Shown: positions 50,003-58,800 of the stretch, one piece after another
Layout: each line of letters starts with the position of its first letter
Numbering within the stretch: the stretch's first letter is position 1
Assembly: GCA_004297765.1 (NCBI GenBank)
Contig: SCTZ01000031.1
Span: 1-64,000, forward strand
Direction: 5' to 3'
From: Chloroflexota bacterium
Lineage (GTDB): Bacteria; Chloroflexota; Dehalococcoidia; FW602-bin16
DNA length: 64,000 nt
The notes under the pieces: model-generated
The model's database searches: none
Told to the model about the DNA's origin: nothing
The model's input: the letters and a program-made list of their open reading frames with translations, nothing else
Made by a program: the position numbers and the translations under genes

Positions 50003-51946
50003 CTACGCCTCCTTTATCCAGACGTTGCCGTGCTTGTCCTTGCTGAAGGAATGCCCCTGCGGCACGACGATGTTGGTGTCCAGACATTCGATGATGGCCG
50101 GACCAGCCACTCCGTCGCATGCGGGCAGATCCTCGTATCGCCACACGTTGGTGGTGCGGAAGGTGTCGAGATCGAATGCCTGTCGCGTTTGGGCCGCACC
50201 CACCTCGCCGGCGCCAACGTGCTCGACAAAGGGCTGGTGCTCCAGGGCCGCGGAGACCTTCAGCGAAATGACGTTTCCGACCTCGCGTGGGGTCTTCGCC
50301 GTAAGCTCGTCCGGCAGAGTGTCCAGGGCGGCCGTCTCGCCTCTGGACTCGAAGCTGGTCGTTCCGTCGGCGTCTTCTACCTTGCAGACATACTGAACCT
50401 CGTTCATGCCCTCTGCCTGCATGTCCACCTGAGCACGCCGGAAGAGGGTCGCTACCTGCTCGCTGACATCCTGCTTGCCGTTGATGGCCTTCTCGTAGAC
50501 GTGCACCACGTCCATGGTGGACGAGCCGTAGGCGCTGAAGACCGAGGCTTGCTCTGCCGCCAGCACCGTGGGGATTCCACAGCGTCGCGCCACCAGGGCC
50601 GAGAAGAGGTTGCCCGCCCCACCGAAGCTCATCAGCGTGCAGGAGGACGGCGTGACGCGTGCCTCGTCCAGCAGACGCCCGATGGACGGCGCGAGGTTTT
50701 CGATGATGCGGTCCACCACGCGCGCCAGGAGCACCTCCTGCGAGACGCCGAGCCGCTGACAGAGACGCTGGATACCAGCTTGCGCTGCTTCCAGCTTGAG
50801 CTTCCTCTTGCCGCCCATGAAGTAGTCGGGATCGATCAAGCCCATGACCAGGGCCGCGTCGGTGACCGTTGGCTGCGTGCCACCCAGCCCGTAGCACATA
50901 GGACCCGGCGCGCTTCCGGCACTACGCGGACCGACCGTCACCGTGCCCCCCGGTCCAACACCCAGGATCGAGCCGCCGCCCACGCCCAGGCTCAGGATGT
51001 CCATGATGGGCTTCATGACGGTGATGCCCTCGATGGCGGACCGCTTCTTGATGGCGATCTCGTGGTTGCGAATCAGGCTGATGTCGGTGCTGGTTCCGCC
51101 CACGTCGAACACGACCAGGTTCGGCAGACTGTACAACTCGCTCATCTTGATCGCGCCGAGCACACCGGCGCTCGGCCCGGAGCCGTAGGTATCCAGGGCG
51201 ATGGTTTTAGCCACCCGACTAACGCCACCCTGGCAGTTGACGATCTGGAGCGGGCGCGGATAGCCCTGCTTGCGTAGATTCTCCTCGGCCCGGTACAGGT
51301 AGCGGACGATGTCCGGGTGGAGATAGGCGTTCATCAAGGCCGTGGAGGTGCGGTCGGCCGCGCCGAAGCGACTGGTGACCTCGCTGGCCAGCAGCACGGT
51401 CACGCGACCCAGGTGGTGGGCCGGATACTCGGCGTGGATAATCCGCTTGATCGCGGCCTCGTGCTGGTCGTTGAACTCCGAGTTGCGCAGGCTGACGACG
51501 ATGGCGCTGACCCCTTCTTCCAGAAGGCTGCGTACAGTAGATTGAACCTCTTCAGTCGAGAGCGGAGTGATCTCCTCGCCGTTGTCGCTGATGGAACAGG
51601 AGAGCTCTCGGACCAGCTCGCGCTCCACGAGAAAGTCCAGGACCTCGCCGGCGCCGTAGACGTCGGCCGCTGCCCCCCGGCTGACGATCAGACCCAGCTT
51701 GGGCCCGGTGCGCTGAATCAGGGTGTTCGTGCCGATGGTGGTGGAGAGCCGGATGACGTCTACTTCGCCAAGCATTTTCTCGAGAGATGCGTAGCCGAGT
51801 CTGGCCGCCCCCTCTCTGAGGCAGCCATCAAAGCCGACCGTCAGATCGTGCGGTGTTGTTAGCACCTTGACTCTCGACGCGGCGCCATCCTTCGCGAAGT
51901 ACCCGTCCGTGAAGGTGCCGCCAGTGTCTACGTCGATGGAAAACAC
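50003..51946 (-). CDS. Hydantoinase A / carboxylase ATP-dependent subunit, first copy
   Basis: A 647-aa HyuA-family protein: MFSIDVDTGGTFTDGYFAKDG, NLVVFDVGGTSTDISLIRNHE, LGVGGGSILGVGPGG, and TLMSFGGAGNLFSALVARRCG. GTG start with AAGGAGGAAAC upstream. First of four tightly packed genes (647, 115, 709 and 686 aa). That order and those sizes match the 70, 15, 87 and 75 kDa subunits of acetophenone carboxylase as I recall them. FGGAGN replaces the usual YGGAGP, a small difference from the second copy. Confidence 0.85.
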   Translation of the reverse strand: MFSIDVDTGGTFTDGYFAKDGAASRVKVLTTPHDLTVGFDGCLREGAARLGYASLEKMLGEVDVIRLSTTIGTNTLIQRTGPKLGLIVSRGAAADVYGAGEVLDFLVERELVRELSCSISDNGEEITPLSTEEVQSTVRSLLEEGVSAIVVSLRNSEFNDQHEAAIKRIIHAEYPAHHLGRVTVLLASEVTSRFGAADRTSTALMNAYLHPDIVRYLYRAEENLRKQGYPRPLQIVNCQGGVSRVAKTIALDTYGSGPSAGVLGAIKMSELYSLPNLVVFDVGGTSTDISLIRNHEIAIKKRSAIEGITVMKPIMDILSLGVGGGSILGVGPGGTVTVGPRSAGSAPGPMCYGLGGTQPTVTDAALVMGLIDPDYFMGGKRKLKLEAAQAGIQRLCQRLGVSQEVLLARVVDRIIENLAPSIGRLLDEARVTPSSCTLMSFGGAGNLFSALVARRCGIPTVLAAEQASVFSAYGSSTMDVVHVYEKAINGKQDVSEQVATLFRRAQVDMQAEGMNEVQYVCKVEDADGTTSFESRGETAALDTLPDELTAKTPREVGNVISLKVSAALEHQPFVEHVGAGEVGAAQTRQAFDLDTFRTTNVWRYEDLPACDGVAGPAIIECLDTNIVVPQGHSFSKDKHGNVWIKEA

Positions 51947-52027
51947 TCGAGTTTCCTCCTTCCGATGACATGGTTCCAGTTTTCCTCATCGTCGATGCGC
52001 GCTGGGTGACCGATGAGTTGGCACTTA

Positions 52028-52090
52028 ACGGACCGATCAGTCCGATCGGTCCGATCAGTCCGATCGGTCCGATCAGACTGATCTGATCGA
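52028..52090. repeat. GATCGG/CCGATC palindromic array
   Basis: Alternating CGGTCCGAT and CAGTCCGAT units, at least five, between livF and the HyuA gene. Self-complementary, so it can form an extended hairpin and may terminate or protect transcripts. Confidence 0.65.
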
Positions 52091-52142
52091 TACCTAGCCT
52101 TTCTTTCGTCGAGGCATGCGCTATCCAGTGCTGGACGACAGC

Positions 52143-52844
52143 CTAGAAGAAGGAAGCGAGCGTGGCCTCCCCCAGATCCGCGGCGCGGCCGGATACCATG
52201 GTGGTGCCCTTTTCCAGGACCAGCACCTCGTCCGATATGCCAACCGCCGCCGAGCTGTTCTGCTCCACCAGCACGATCGCGGTGCCCTGCCGATGGATTC
52301 TGTCGATGATCTCGAACACCATGTGAACCAGCTTCGGGGAGAGTCCCAACGATGGCTCATCCAGCAGGAGCAGTCGCGGCTCGCTCATCAGCGCGCGGCC
52401 GATGGCCAGCATTTGTTGTTCTCCGCCGGAGAGGTTGCCGGCTTTTTGTCCGCGTCTCTCCCAGAGGATGGGAAAGTACTCGAGGACCTGCTTCTGGAGC
52501 TGAGCCTTCTTCCCCTTGTCTTTCAGGGCGTAGGACCCTAGCATGAGATTCTCTATCACGGTCATGGGGGCGAAGATCCCTCTGCCCTCCGGGACCAGCA
52601 TCACGCCTTTCCTGGCTCTATCACTGGCCTTCATCTGCGCGATGTTCTCGCCTTGAAAAGACACCTCGCCCCGGCAGGGCCTAACCAGTCCCGCGATGGC
52701 TGCCACCAGGGTGCTCTTGCCCGCGCCGTTGACGCCCAGCACTGACAGGATGCCTCCCTCCGCCAGGCTGAAGGAGACGTCCTCCAGTGCCAAGAAGTCG
52801 CCGTATCTTACCTGTAGACCTTTCACTTCCAGGAGTGGTTTCAC
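52143..52844 (-). CDS. livF: LivF-type ABC transporter ATPase
   Basis: A 233-aa ATPase: Walker A GVNGAGKST, signature NLSGGEQQMLAIGRAL, Walker B RLLLLDEPSLGLSP, LVEQNSSAAVGISDEVLVLEKG. Its GTG overlaps the LivG stop in a GTGA junction. It completes the third Liv transporter, whose receptor and permeases lie at 55666-58800. The upstream operon contains CoA ligase and acyl-CoA dehydrogenase genes, which argues for a carboxylic acid substrate. Confidence 0.92.
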   Translation of the reverse strand: MKPLLEVKGLQVRYGDFLALEDVSFSLAEGGILSVLGVNGAGKSTLVAAIAGLVRPCRGEVSFQGENIAQMKASDRARKGVMLVPEGRGIFAPMTVIENLMLGSYALKDKGKKAQLQKQVLEYFPILWERRGQKAGNLSGGEQQMLAIGRALMSEPRLLLLDEPSLGLSPKLVHMVFEIIDRIHRQGTAIVLVEQNSSAAVGISDEVLVLEKGTTMVSGRAADLGEATLASFF

Positions 52845-53617
52845 GCTGATTTCGCCCCCGCGCTGAGATAGGCTTCCTGAACGGCCGCGTTTTTCATGAC
52901 CTCCGCCGGCGGCCCCTGGGCAATGACCTGTCCGTTGCTCAAGACATAGACGTTGTCACACAACTCGCTCACGATGCGCATGTCGTGCTCGACCAGGATC
53001 ACCGTAAGATTGAGGGTCTGGACTAGCCTTCTGATCACCTCTCTCATCTCGTCGCTCTCGCGTCTGTTCATGCCGGCGACGGGCTCGTCGAGCAAGAGAA
53101 GCTTTGGCCCCAGGGCCAGGGCTCTCCCGATGTCGATCTTCTTCTGGATCGGAAATGGCACTCCGTGGGCTGGCCGGGAGCCGTACTCTTCGAGCCCCAG
53201 AATCCGCACGATTTGCCCGACTCGCTCTGATGCCTCCCTCTCACCGTTGCGATAGCGGGGCGTGTGCAGAAACGCGTCGAGCAGGGAGTAGCGCAGAGAT
53301 CGATCCACTCCTACCACGATGTTCTCGAAGACACTCTTCTCGGGGTCTACCTCGGCCTTCTGGAAGGTGCGGCCGATGCCGAGCCGGCTGATCTGGTGGC
53401 GCCGGTGCTTCAGCAGATCCTCTTCCCCGAGCAGGATGCGTCCCTCGTTGGGGGTGTAGTACCTGCTGATGCAGTTGAAAAGGGTCGTCTTTCCCGCCCC
53501 ATTCGGGCCAATCAGCCCCACAATCTGCCCCGTGGGGACGGAGATAGAGACGCCCGAGAGCGCCTGAATTCCTCCGAAAGAGAGGGAAACGCCCTCAACG
53601 GTGAGCAGTGGCTTCAT
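52841..53617 (-). CDS. livG: LivG-type ABC transporter ATPase
   Basis: A 258-aa ATPase: Walker A GPNGAGKTTLFNCI, GIGRTFQKAEV, Walker B LLLLDEPVAGMN, LVEHDMRIVSELCDNVYVL. The signature region reads VPFPIQKKIDIGRAL, atypical in lacking the Gly of LSxGQ. LivG proteins with a similar xPYGxQKxxELGRAL form are associated with organic-acid uptake. The start at 53617 (ATG KPLLTVEGV) has AGAGAGGA upstream; a start seven codons earlier is possible. Confidence 0.92.
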   Translation of the reverse strand: MKPLLTVEGVSLSFGGIQALSGVSISVPTGQIVGLIGPNGAGKTTLFNCISRYYTPNEGRILLGEEDLLKHRRHQISRLGIGRTFQKAEVDPEKSVFENIVVGVDRSLRYSLLDAFLHTPRYRNGEREASERVGQIVRILGLEEYGSRPAHGVPFPIQKKIDIGRALALGPKLLLLDEPVAGMNRRESDEMREVIRRLVQTLNLTVILVEHDMRIVSELCDNVYVLSNGQVIAQGPPAEVMKNAAVQEAYLSAGAKSA

Positions 53618-53638
53618 AGTGTTCCTCTCTGCTTGCAT

Positions 53639-54302
53639 TAGCTATTCCCTTCGTTCGGTAGATCGCTCCAGCGTTGTGCAAACGACGTTGGCCTGGCCTG
53701 CGATCGTGTCGAGCTGGGGCTCGGCGTTCCCAGAAGGCGCGCCCCTGGGAACGCCGAGCCCCAGCTCGGCGAGTGCGTGTCGCACGTCCGCTCAAAACCA
53801 TCGTGGTCGACGTACCGGTCAGCTACATTGGTTTTGGTCGGCCGACACGACAAACGCTCCGTCTTTGTCACCTTTGCCGCCCTATTCTCGTCACCCTTGA
53901 CCGGCGTCACAACTGACGGTGAAGGCCGTCCCCGGGGCGTAGTCTGCGCCCGCGGCCAAGAGCAACAGTGTATCAGTCCTGCCCTGGGGGAGGCCTGGCA
54001 TCAACGGTATTGAGGCGCGGATTCTTCCTTCAGGTTCCTTCAACCTTCCGCCAAGGAAGGACGGTGGCAGGTCCGATGGGCTTGACCACGGGCCTGCCAC
54101 CGTCATTTCGACAGTCTTCGTCGTCAGTTAGTGGTGCATCCACCAAGTCCCTTGCGCGTTCGTAGTGGCGGACCGCCGTGCCCGCCAGAGGTAGGGCACG
54201 CCCCCCCGCCCTGCCCCTGGCGGACAGTCTCAGAAGGCGACTCGCCTCTGGCGAGAGCCGTCCGCCACTACGGATATCGAATGGAGTTGGCGAATGAACC
54301 AG
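53639..54302. repeat. Gene-free stretch with inverted repeats
   Basis: No gene is evident. 53711-53733 and 53745-53767 are perfect 23-bp inverted arms (starting GAGCTGGGGCTCGGCG) around an 11-nt loop. 54160-54172 (CGTAGTGGCGGAC) pairs with 54260-54272, a shorter relative of the element at 42509-42704. The rest shows nothing recognisable. Confidence 0.6.
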
Positions 54303-55448
54303 TTAGCTATACTGCCGCAATATCTGCTGCGCGATGGTGTTGCGTAGTACCTGGGTCGTGCCGGCGCCAATCTGGTAGCAGCGGGCATCCCGCAGAAGCC
54401 GCTCGATGGGAAACTCCGTGTTGTACCCGTAGCCGCCGAAGATCTGCATGGCCTGGTGGGCCACCTCGAAGGACATCTCGTTGGCGAAGGTCTTGGCCCG
54501 TGATGCGCGCAGGCCCGAGATGCGGCGGCCGCCTTCCGCGTCCGCCAGCGTGTCAAAGAGCAGGGCTTCGGCCGCCTCGACCTTGATCGACATATCGGCC
54601 AGGATCCATTGCAGCCCCTGGAAATTGGCCAGCTTCTTGCCGCCAATGGTCCGCTCGACAAGGTATTTGGCCGATTCTTCCACGGCCGCTCGTCCGATGC
54701 CGATACACACCGCGGCGTTCATGCAGCGCTCGCGGTTGAAGCCCGTCATCACCTCGCGCAGGCCGCGCGCGTCGCCGCCGGAGATGACGTTCTCTTTGGG
54801 CACCAGGCAGTTCTCGAAGACGATCTCGCCGTGGGGGGCTCCCCTGAGTCCCATGAAGCGATCGATCTTGGTGCAGCTAACGCCCGGGGTGTTGCGGTCT
54901 ACCAGCATCGTGCCGATGCCCTGCACCCCTTCCTTATTCCGCACATAGGTGAACACGATGTAGATCTGCGCGATGGGCGCATTGGTGACGAAGTGCTTGA
55001 TGCCGTTCAGGAGGTAACCGTCGTCCTGCTCCACCGCGAGGGCCTTCATGTCCTGCAGCGACGAGCCAGCGTCGGCCTCGGTTATGGCCAGAGCGCCCAG
55101 CGCGTCGCCCGCGATGATGCGGGGTACATACTTCTTCTGGATTTCTGGGCTGGCGTGCTCCATCAGGAGGGCGCCTATGGCGTTTTGGATCTGCACGATG
55201 GTGCAGGTGGCGCGGCAGACTTTGGCGATCTCGCGGACCACGAGGGCCGCGTCGAGAACCGTTAGCTCAGCGCCGCCGTACTCCTTGGGGGCCAGAATGC
55301 CGAGGAGACCGGCGTCCACCAGCTTTGGCACGTTTTGCGCCGGGAACTCCTCCTTCTCGTCCCAATGGGCCGCGAATGGTCGGAACTCCTTCTCGGCCAG
55401 GTCCCGCACCATGTTGACGATCATCGTCTGGTTTTCGGTTAGCTTCAT
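54303..55448 (-). CDS. Acyl-CoA dehydrogenase
   Basis: A 381-aa flavoenzyme that oxidises acyl-CoA to 2-enoyl-CoA with FAD. It has ALAITEADAGSSLQDMKALA, GFNRERCMNAAVCIGIGRAA and IFGGYGYNTEFPIERLLRDARCYQIGAGTTQV. The usual catalytic Glu of IYEGT is Ala here (IGAGT), while the Glu in NRER is where isovaleryl-CoA dehydrogenases keep theirs. ATG at 55448 with AGGA upstream; a longer reading to 55532 includes repeat sequence. It lies between receptor and ATPase genes of the third Liv transporter. Confidence 0.9.
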   Translation of the reverse strand: MKLTENQTMIVNMVRDLAEKEFRPFAAHWDEKEEFPAQNVPKLVDAGLLGILAPKEYGGAELTVLDAALVVREIAKVCRATCTIVQIQNAIGALLMEHASPEIQKKYVPRIIAGDALGALAITEADAGSSLQDMKALAVEQDDGYLLNGIKHFVTNAPIAQIYIVFTYVRNKEGVQGIGTMLVDRNTPGVSCTKIDRFMGLRGAPHGEIVFENCLVPKENVISGGDARGLREVMTGFNRERCMNAAVCIGIGRAAVEESAKYLVERTIGGKKLANFQGLQWILADMSIKVEAAEALLFDTLADAEGGRRISGLRASRAKTFANEMSFEVAHQAMQIFGGYGYNTEFPIERLLRDARCYQIGAGTTQVLRNTIAQQILRQYS

Positions 55449-55503
55449 AGTGTCCTGGTTGCCCTCCGTATTGTCTGCTGTCGCCGCCCGGCGATGCGCT
55501 TGC

Positions 55504-55538
55504 CACGTCGTGGCGGACGGAACGTCCGCCACGACGTG
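55504..55538. repeat. Perfect hairpin of the GTGGCGGACG family
   Basis: CACGTCGTGGCGGACG (55504-55519), 3-nt loop, and its exact inverse (55523-55538), upstream of the acyl-CoA dehydrogenase ATG. It may end the receptor transcript. No U-run. Nothing else is seen in 55449-55665. Confidence 0.55.
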
Positions 55539-55665
55539 ATCTCAACAAATGCAGCGCGACCATCGAACGAGTCGGCGCGAGTCTCCCCTGGCGGGAGAAT
55601 GGGGCAGTTGCGGGCGAACGCCACAGGGCGCTCGCGACCGCCCTTTCCCGATCAGGACAGCGATA

Positions 55666-56934
55666 TTACCATTTGGTGCCGACAACCCATTTGCCGTTCT
55701 TGACTTCCACAAGGCCAGCTGTGTGAATGCCGACGTGGTCCTTCTCGGTGAAGGTCAGCGGAGCCATGACGCCGTTCTGATACCCTTTCATGCTCTCGAG
55801 AGCCTTGATGAGGCCGTCCCGAGTGACGTTCTTGCCCATGCCTTTGACCGCATCGACGAAGGTCTTGGCCACGGCGTAGTTGAACAGGCTATAGTAGTTG
55901 GGCTCCGAGTCCGGGAAATACTTCTTCATATCGTTTCTGTACTGCACCACGGCTGGCTCGTCCGCGTCGGTGGGAAAAGTGATGGCCAGGGCCTGGACAC
56001 CCTCCGCGTTCTGCCCGGCCAGCTTGATCAGGTTGGCGTCGTTCACCATGGTCAGCCCGACCATCTTGGGCTGCCAGTTGAGCATGCCGATTTCCTTGAG
56101 GAGCAGCGCGATCGCGGGTGGGTTGCCGCCTAGCACGAGTACGTCGGCATTGGCCTGCTTCAGCTTCAAGGCCTGCGAGCTCACGTCGGTTGCGTTGACC
56201 GGGACCGGCTCAACTGCCCGCACCTCGAGCCCCAGCTCTTTCGCCTTTTCCTTTACACCGTCGGCGCCTTCTTTGCCCGCGCCCTCGTCCAGGTGGAATA
56301 TGCTGACGGATTTCGCGCCGAGCTTCTTCGCGGCGATCTCGGCGATGATCTTGCCTTGGTCAAGGTACGGCGGGATGAACGAGAAGAGGTACCTGTTCTC
56401 CGGCTTGAAGAAGTCGACAGAGGAGCCCTGGGGACCGACCAGCGGCACTTTGTTGTCGATAATGTACTGGCGCAGGGCCAGCGTCGGCTGGGTGCCCTGG
56501 GGCGCGACGATGGCAAAGACCTTATCACTCTCCACGAGCTTCTTGGTGACGGCTACGGTCTTGGCGGAGTCGAACTGACCGTCCTCGACCAACCACTCTA
56601 TCTTGCGACCGTTGACGCCACCTTCGTCGTTGACACGATTGAAGTAGGCGCGGGACCCTTCGATCATCATCTTCCCGATGGTCGCCGTGGCGCCGGTGGA
56701 CGCGATGTAGGAGCCGATCAGAATCTTGTCGTCGGTGACGCCCACCTCTGTGACGGCCGGGGATGCTGGTGCCTGACTCGCGCTCGGCGAAGCGGCTTTG
56801 GATGACTGCGCCGGGCTAGCGCTCGCTTGTGGTGCAGAGGACGACTGTCCGGCTCCACCACATGCCACCTGCAGAAGCAGCCCTAAGGCCACGATCAGCG
56901 TCAGTGGCAGCCAGTGTAGACTCCTGTGTGTCAT
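55666..56934 (-). CDS. Liv-type substrate-binding lipoprotein
   Basis: A 422-aa ABC receptor. The start at 56934 (MTHRSLHWLPLTLIVALGLL) gives a signal with Cys25 (LQVAC), followed by a Ser/Ala/Pro/Gln linker to about residue 60 and the Peripla_BP_6 domain from VTEVGVTDDKILIG. ATG overlaps the livM stop (ATGA), with GGGAGG upstream. The 108-residue in-frame extension upstream runs through livM and is not real. Receptor of the third transporter. Confidence 0.9.
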   Translation of the reverse strand: MTHRSLHWLPLTLIVALGLLLQVACGGAGQSSSAPQASASPAQSSKAASPSASQAPASPAVTEVGVTDDKILIGSYIASTGATATIGKMMIEGSRAYFNRVNDEGGVNGRKIEWLVEDGQFDSAKTVAVTKKLVESDKVFAIVAPQGTQPTLALRQYIIDNKVPLVGPQGSSVDFFKPENRYLFSFIPPYLDQGKIIAEIAAKKLGAKSVSIFHLDEGAGKEGADGVKEKAKELGLEVRAVEPVPVNATDVSSQALKLKQANADVLVLGGNPPAIALLLKEIGMLNWQPKMVGLTMVNDANLIKLAGQNAEGVQALAITFPTDADEPAVVQYRNDMKKYFPDSEPNYYSLFNYAVAKTFVDAVKGMGKNVTRDGLIKALESMKGYQNGVMAPLTFTEKDHVGIHTAGLVEVKNGKWVVGTKW

Positions 56935-57950
56935 TGCTTCTGGACCTCCCTTTCCTTCTTTGTATTCGCACCTGGCTGTGGAGCTTGCCCTGCCTCCCAA
57001 GCCAGCGAGCGCGCATCGATGCTGCGTTCTCCCGCCCCCGTGAGCAGGTCGATCAATCTGGACAGTCCACCGCCCAGACCGCCGGGAAAGACCATAATCG
57101 TGATCACCATGGACATGCCGTAGATGAGCGTGCCCACCCCCTGGAAGCCCCGGACGAGCAGCGGAACGAGCGTCACGAAGAGAGCGCCTAAGGTCGAACC
57201 CGGTACGCTTCCTAGTCCGCCCACGATTACCATAGTCAGGAAGGAGATAGCTAGCCACAAGCCGTACGTGTCGGGTCCGATAAAGCCAGTGTAGAGGCCG
57301 TACAGCGCTCCGGCGATGCCGGCGTACGCGGAGCTAATGGCGAATCCCAGCACCTTGTAGCTCACGATATCGATCCCCACTGCCGCGGCGACCGTCTCCT
57401 TGTGCTTGATGGTCTCGAAGGCTCTCCCTATGCGGGACCTGAGCAGGTTATGTGTCAGAAGCATGGCCAATACCAGCACGACCACCAGGAAGAAGTACCA
57501 GTTGGTGTCTCCCTTCATGATCGTGCTACGGAACATCATTCCGTCGACGCCACCGGTCACGGACTTGAAGACGACGATCAGTTTCTGCGCTAGTATGCCG
57601 AAAGCCATGGTCACCAATGCCAGATATAGCGAGTTCAATCGGATGGCCGGCAGACCGACGATGAGTCCGACACAGACGGACGCGACAGTGGCCGCCACGA
57701 TAGCCAGCCATGGAGATAGGGAGACCGTGTTGATCAAGTAGCCGGCGACGTAAGAGCCGACCGCAAACAGGCCGCCATGGGCGATCGAGATGATGCGCAG
57801 ATTTCCCACCAACAAGTTCAAGCCTAACCCGACCAGAGCATAGATCAGGGCCACATTGAACATGTAGACGATGTACTTGGGTGCAACCAGGGGTATCACC
57901 AACGCCAGAGCGGCGATGGCAGCGAAGATCGCCAGCCTAGACCTTCTCAA
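56931..57950 (-). CDS. livM: LivM-type ABC permease
   Basis: A 339-aa polytopic permease: LIYALVGLGLNLLVGNLRIISIAHGGLFAVGSYVAG early, AAAVGIDIVSYKVLGFAISSAYAGIAGALYG in the middle, MVIVGGLGSVPGSTLGALFVTLVP late. TTG start overlapping the livH end by 14 nt. The C-terminal 40 residues are hydrophilic (GERSIDARSLAWEAGQAPQ). It works with livH at 57937 and the ATPases at 52143-53617. Confidence 0.9.
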   Translation of the reverse strand: MRRSRLAIFAAIAALALVIPLVAPKYIVYMFNVALIYALVGLGLNLLVGNLRIISIAHGGLFAVGSYVAGYLINTVSLSPWLAIVAATVASVCVGLIVGLPAIRLNSLYLALVTMAFGILAQKLIVVFKSVTGGVDGMMFRSTIMKGDTNWYFFLVVVLVLAMLLTHNLLRSRIGRAFETIKHKETVAAAVGIDIVSYKVLGFAISSAYAGIAGALYGLYTGFIGPDTYGLWLAISFLTMVIVGGLGSVPGSTLGALFVTLVPLLVRGFQGVGTLIYGMSMVITIMVFPGGLGGGLSRLIDLLTGAGERSIDARSLAWEAGQAPQPGANTKKEREVQKQ

Positions 57951-58800
57951 TTGCTTTCCCTCCCAGCAGCCCGGTCGGTTTAATGAGCAAGACGACGACG
58001 ATCACCAAGAACGGCACAACATCTTTGAAATCCGTAAGATAGGCCCCGGTGAGGTTCTCGACGACCCCCAACAGCAATCCTCCCAGAACGGCTCCCGGAA
58101 GGCTGCCAAATCCACCGAGCAGCGCGACGGCGAAGGCCTTCATCAGCACGTTTTCCATGGTGGCAAGGTTCAGAAAGACGACCGAAGCGATCATCATCCC
58201 GGCCAGCGTTCCCAGGATTGCACTGGCTGCCCACGTGACCCGGAAGACCTTGGTCAAGTCGATACCGAGCAACTCGGCTGCTTTGCTATCAGTCGCCACA
58301 GCCCGCATGGCCGTGCCAAACGTGGTGTACTTCATGAAGGCGAATAGGACGGCCATGCTCACCACGCTCACGACGATGAGCCAGAAGTGGTTGCGCGAGA
58401 TCAGGAGCCCGCCCAGGTCCATGGGCGTCTCGCCGAAGACCACCGGGAACTTCAGGGTATCGGCTCCCCAGATGATCAGGACCAGACTATTGAAAGCTGT
58501 GTTGAGCCCGATCGTCACGGCCAGGATGTAGAGTTCCTCCTTCCCGTGCACGGGACGGATGAAGATGCGCTCCACGAGGATGCCCACTACCACCGAGAAG
58601 AACAGGGCGATGACGATCGCCAGCGGCGCGGGCACGTGCAGGGTCTTGATAAGCGTGAAGGTCACGAAGGTCGAGACCAGTGCCATCTCGCCGTGTGCGA
58701 AGTTCAGTACCCCGGTGGAGCGATAGGTGAGCATCAGTCCCAGTGCGACCAGAGCGTACAGGCTGCCTGCCGATATACCGCCTGCAAGTAATTGAATCAT
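57937..58800 (-). CDS. livH: LivH-type ABC permease
   Basis: A 287-aa permease: MIQLLAGGISAGSLYALVALGLMLTYRSTGVLNFAHGEMALVSTFV, EELYILAVTIGLNTAFNSL, ALLGGFGSLPGAVLGGLLLGVVENL. It overlaps the upstream acyl-CoA synthetase stop by 4 nt. CoA ligase, livH, livM and receptor therefore form one translationally coupled operon in which import and activation of the same acid are likely linked. Confidence 0.92.
   Translation of the reverse strand: MIQLLAGGISAGSLYALVALGLMLTYRSTGVLNFAHGEMALVSTFVTFTLIKTLHVPAPLAIVIALFFSVVVGILVERIFIRPVHGKEELYILAVTIGLNTAFNSLVLIIWGADTLKFPVVFGETPMDLGGLLISRNHFWLIVVSVVSMAVLFAFMKYTTFGTAMRAVATDSKAAELLGIDLTKVFRVTWAASAILGTLAGMMIASVVFLNLATMENVLMKAFAVALLGGFGSLPGAVLGGLLLGVVENLTGAYLTDFKDVVPFLVIVVVLLIKPTGLLGGKAIEKV

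Noticed and set aside
52028-52090. Possible CRISPR or iteron array
   Set aside because: Units are contiguous and self-complementary with no spacers, no cas or rep genes, and the same units recur at two other intergenic sites.
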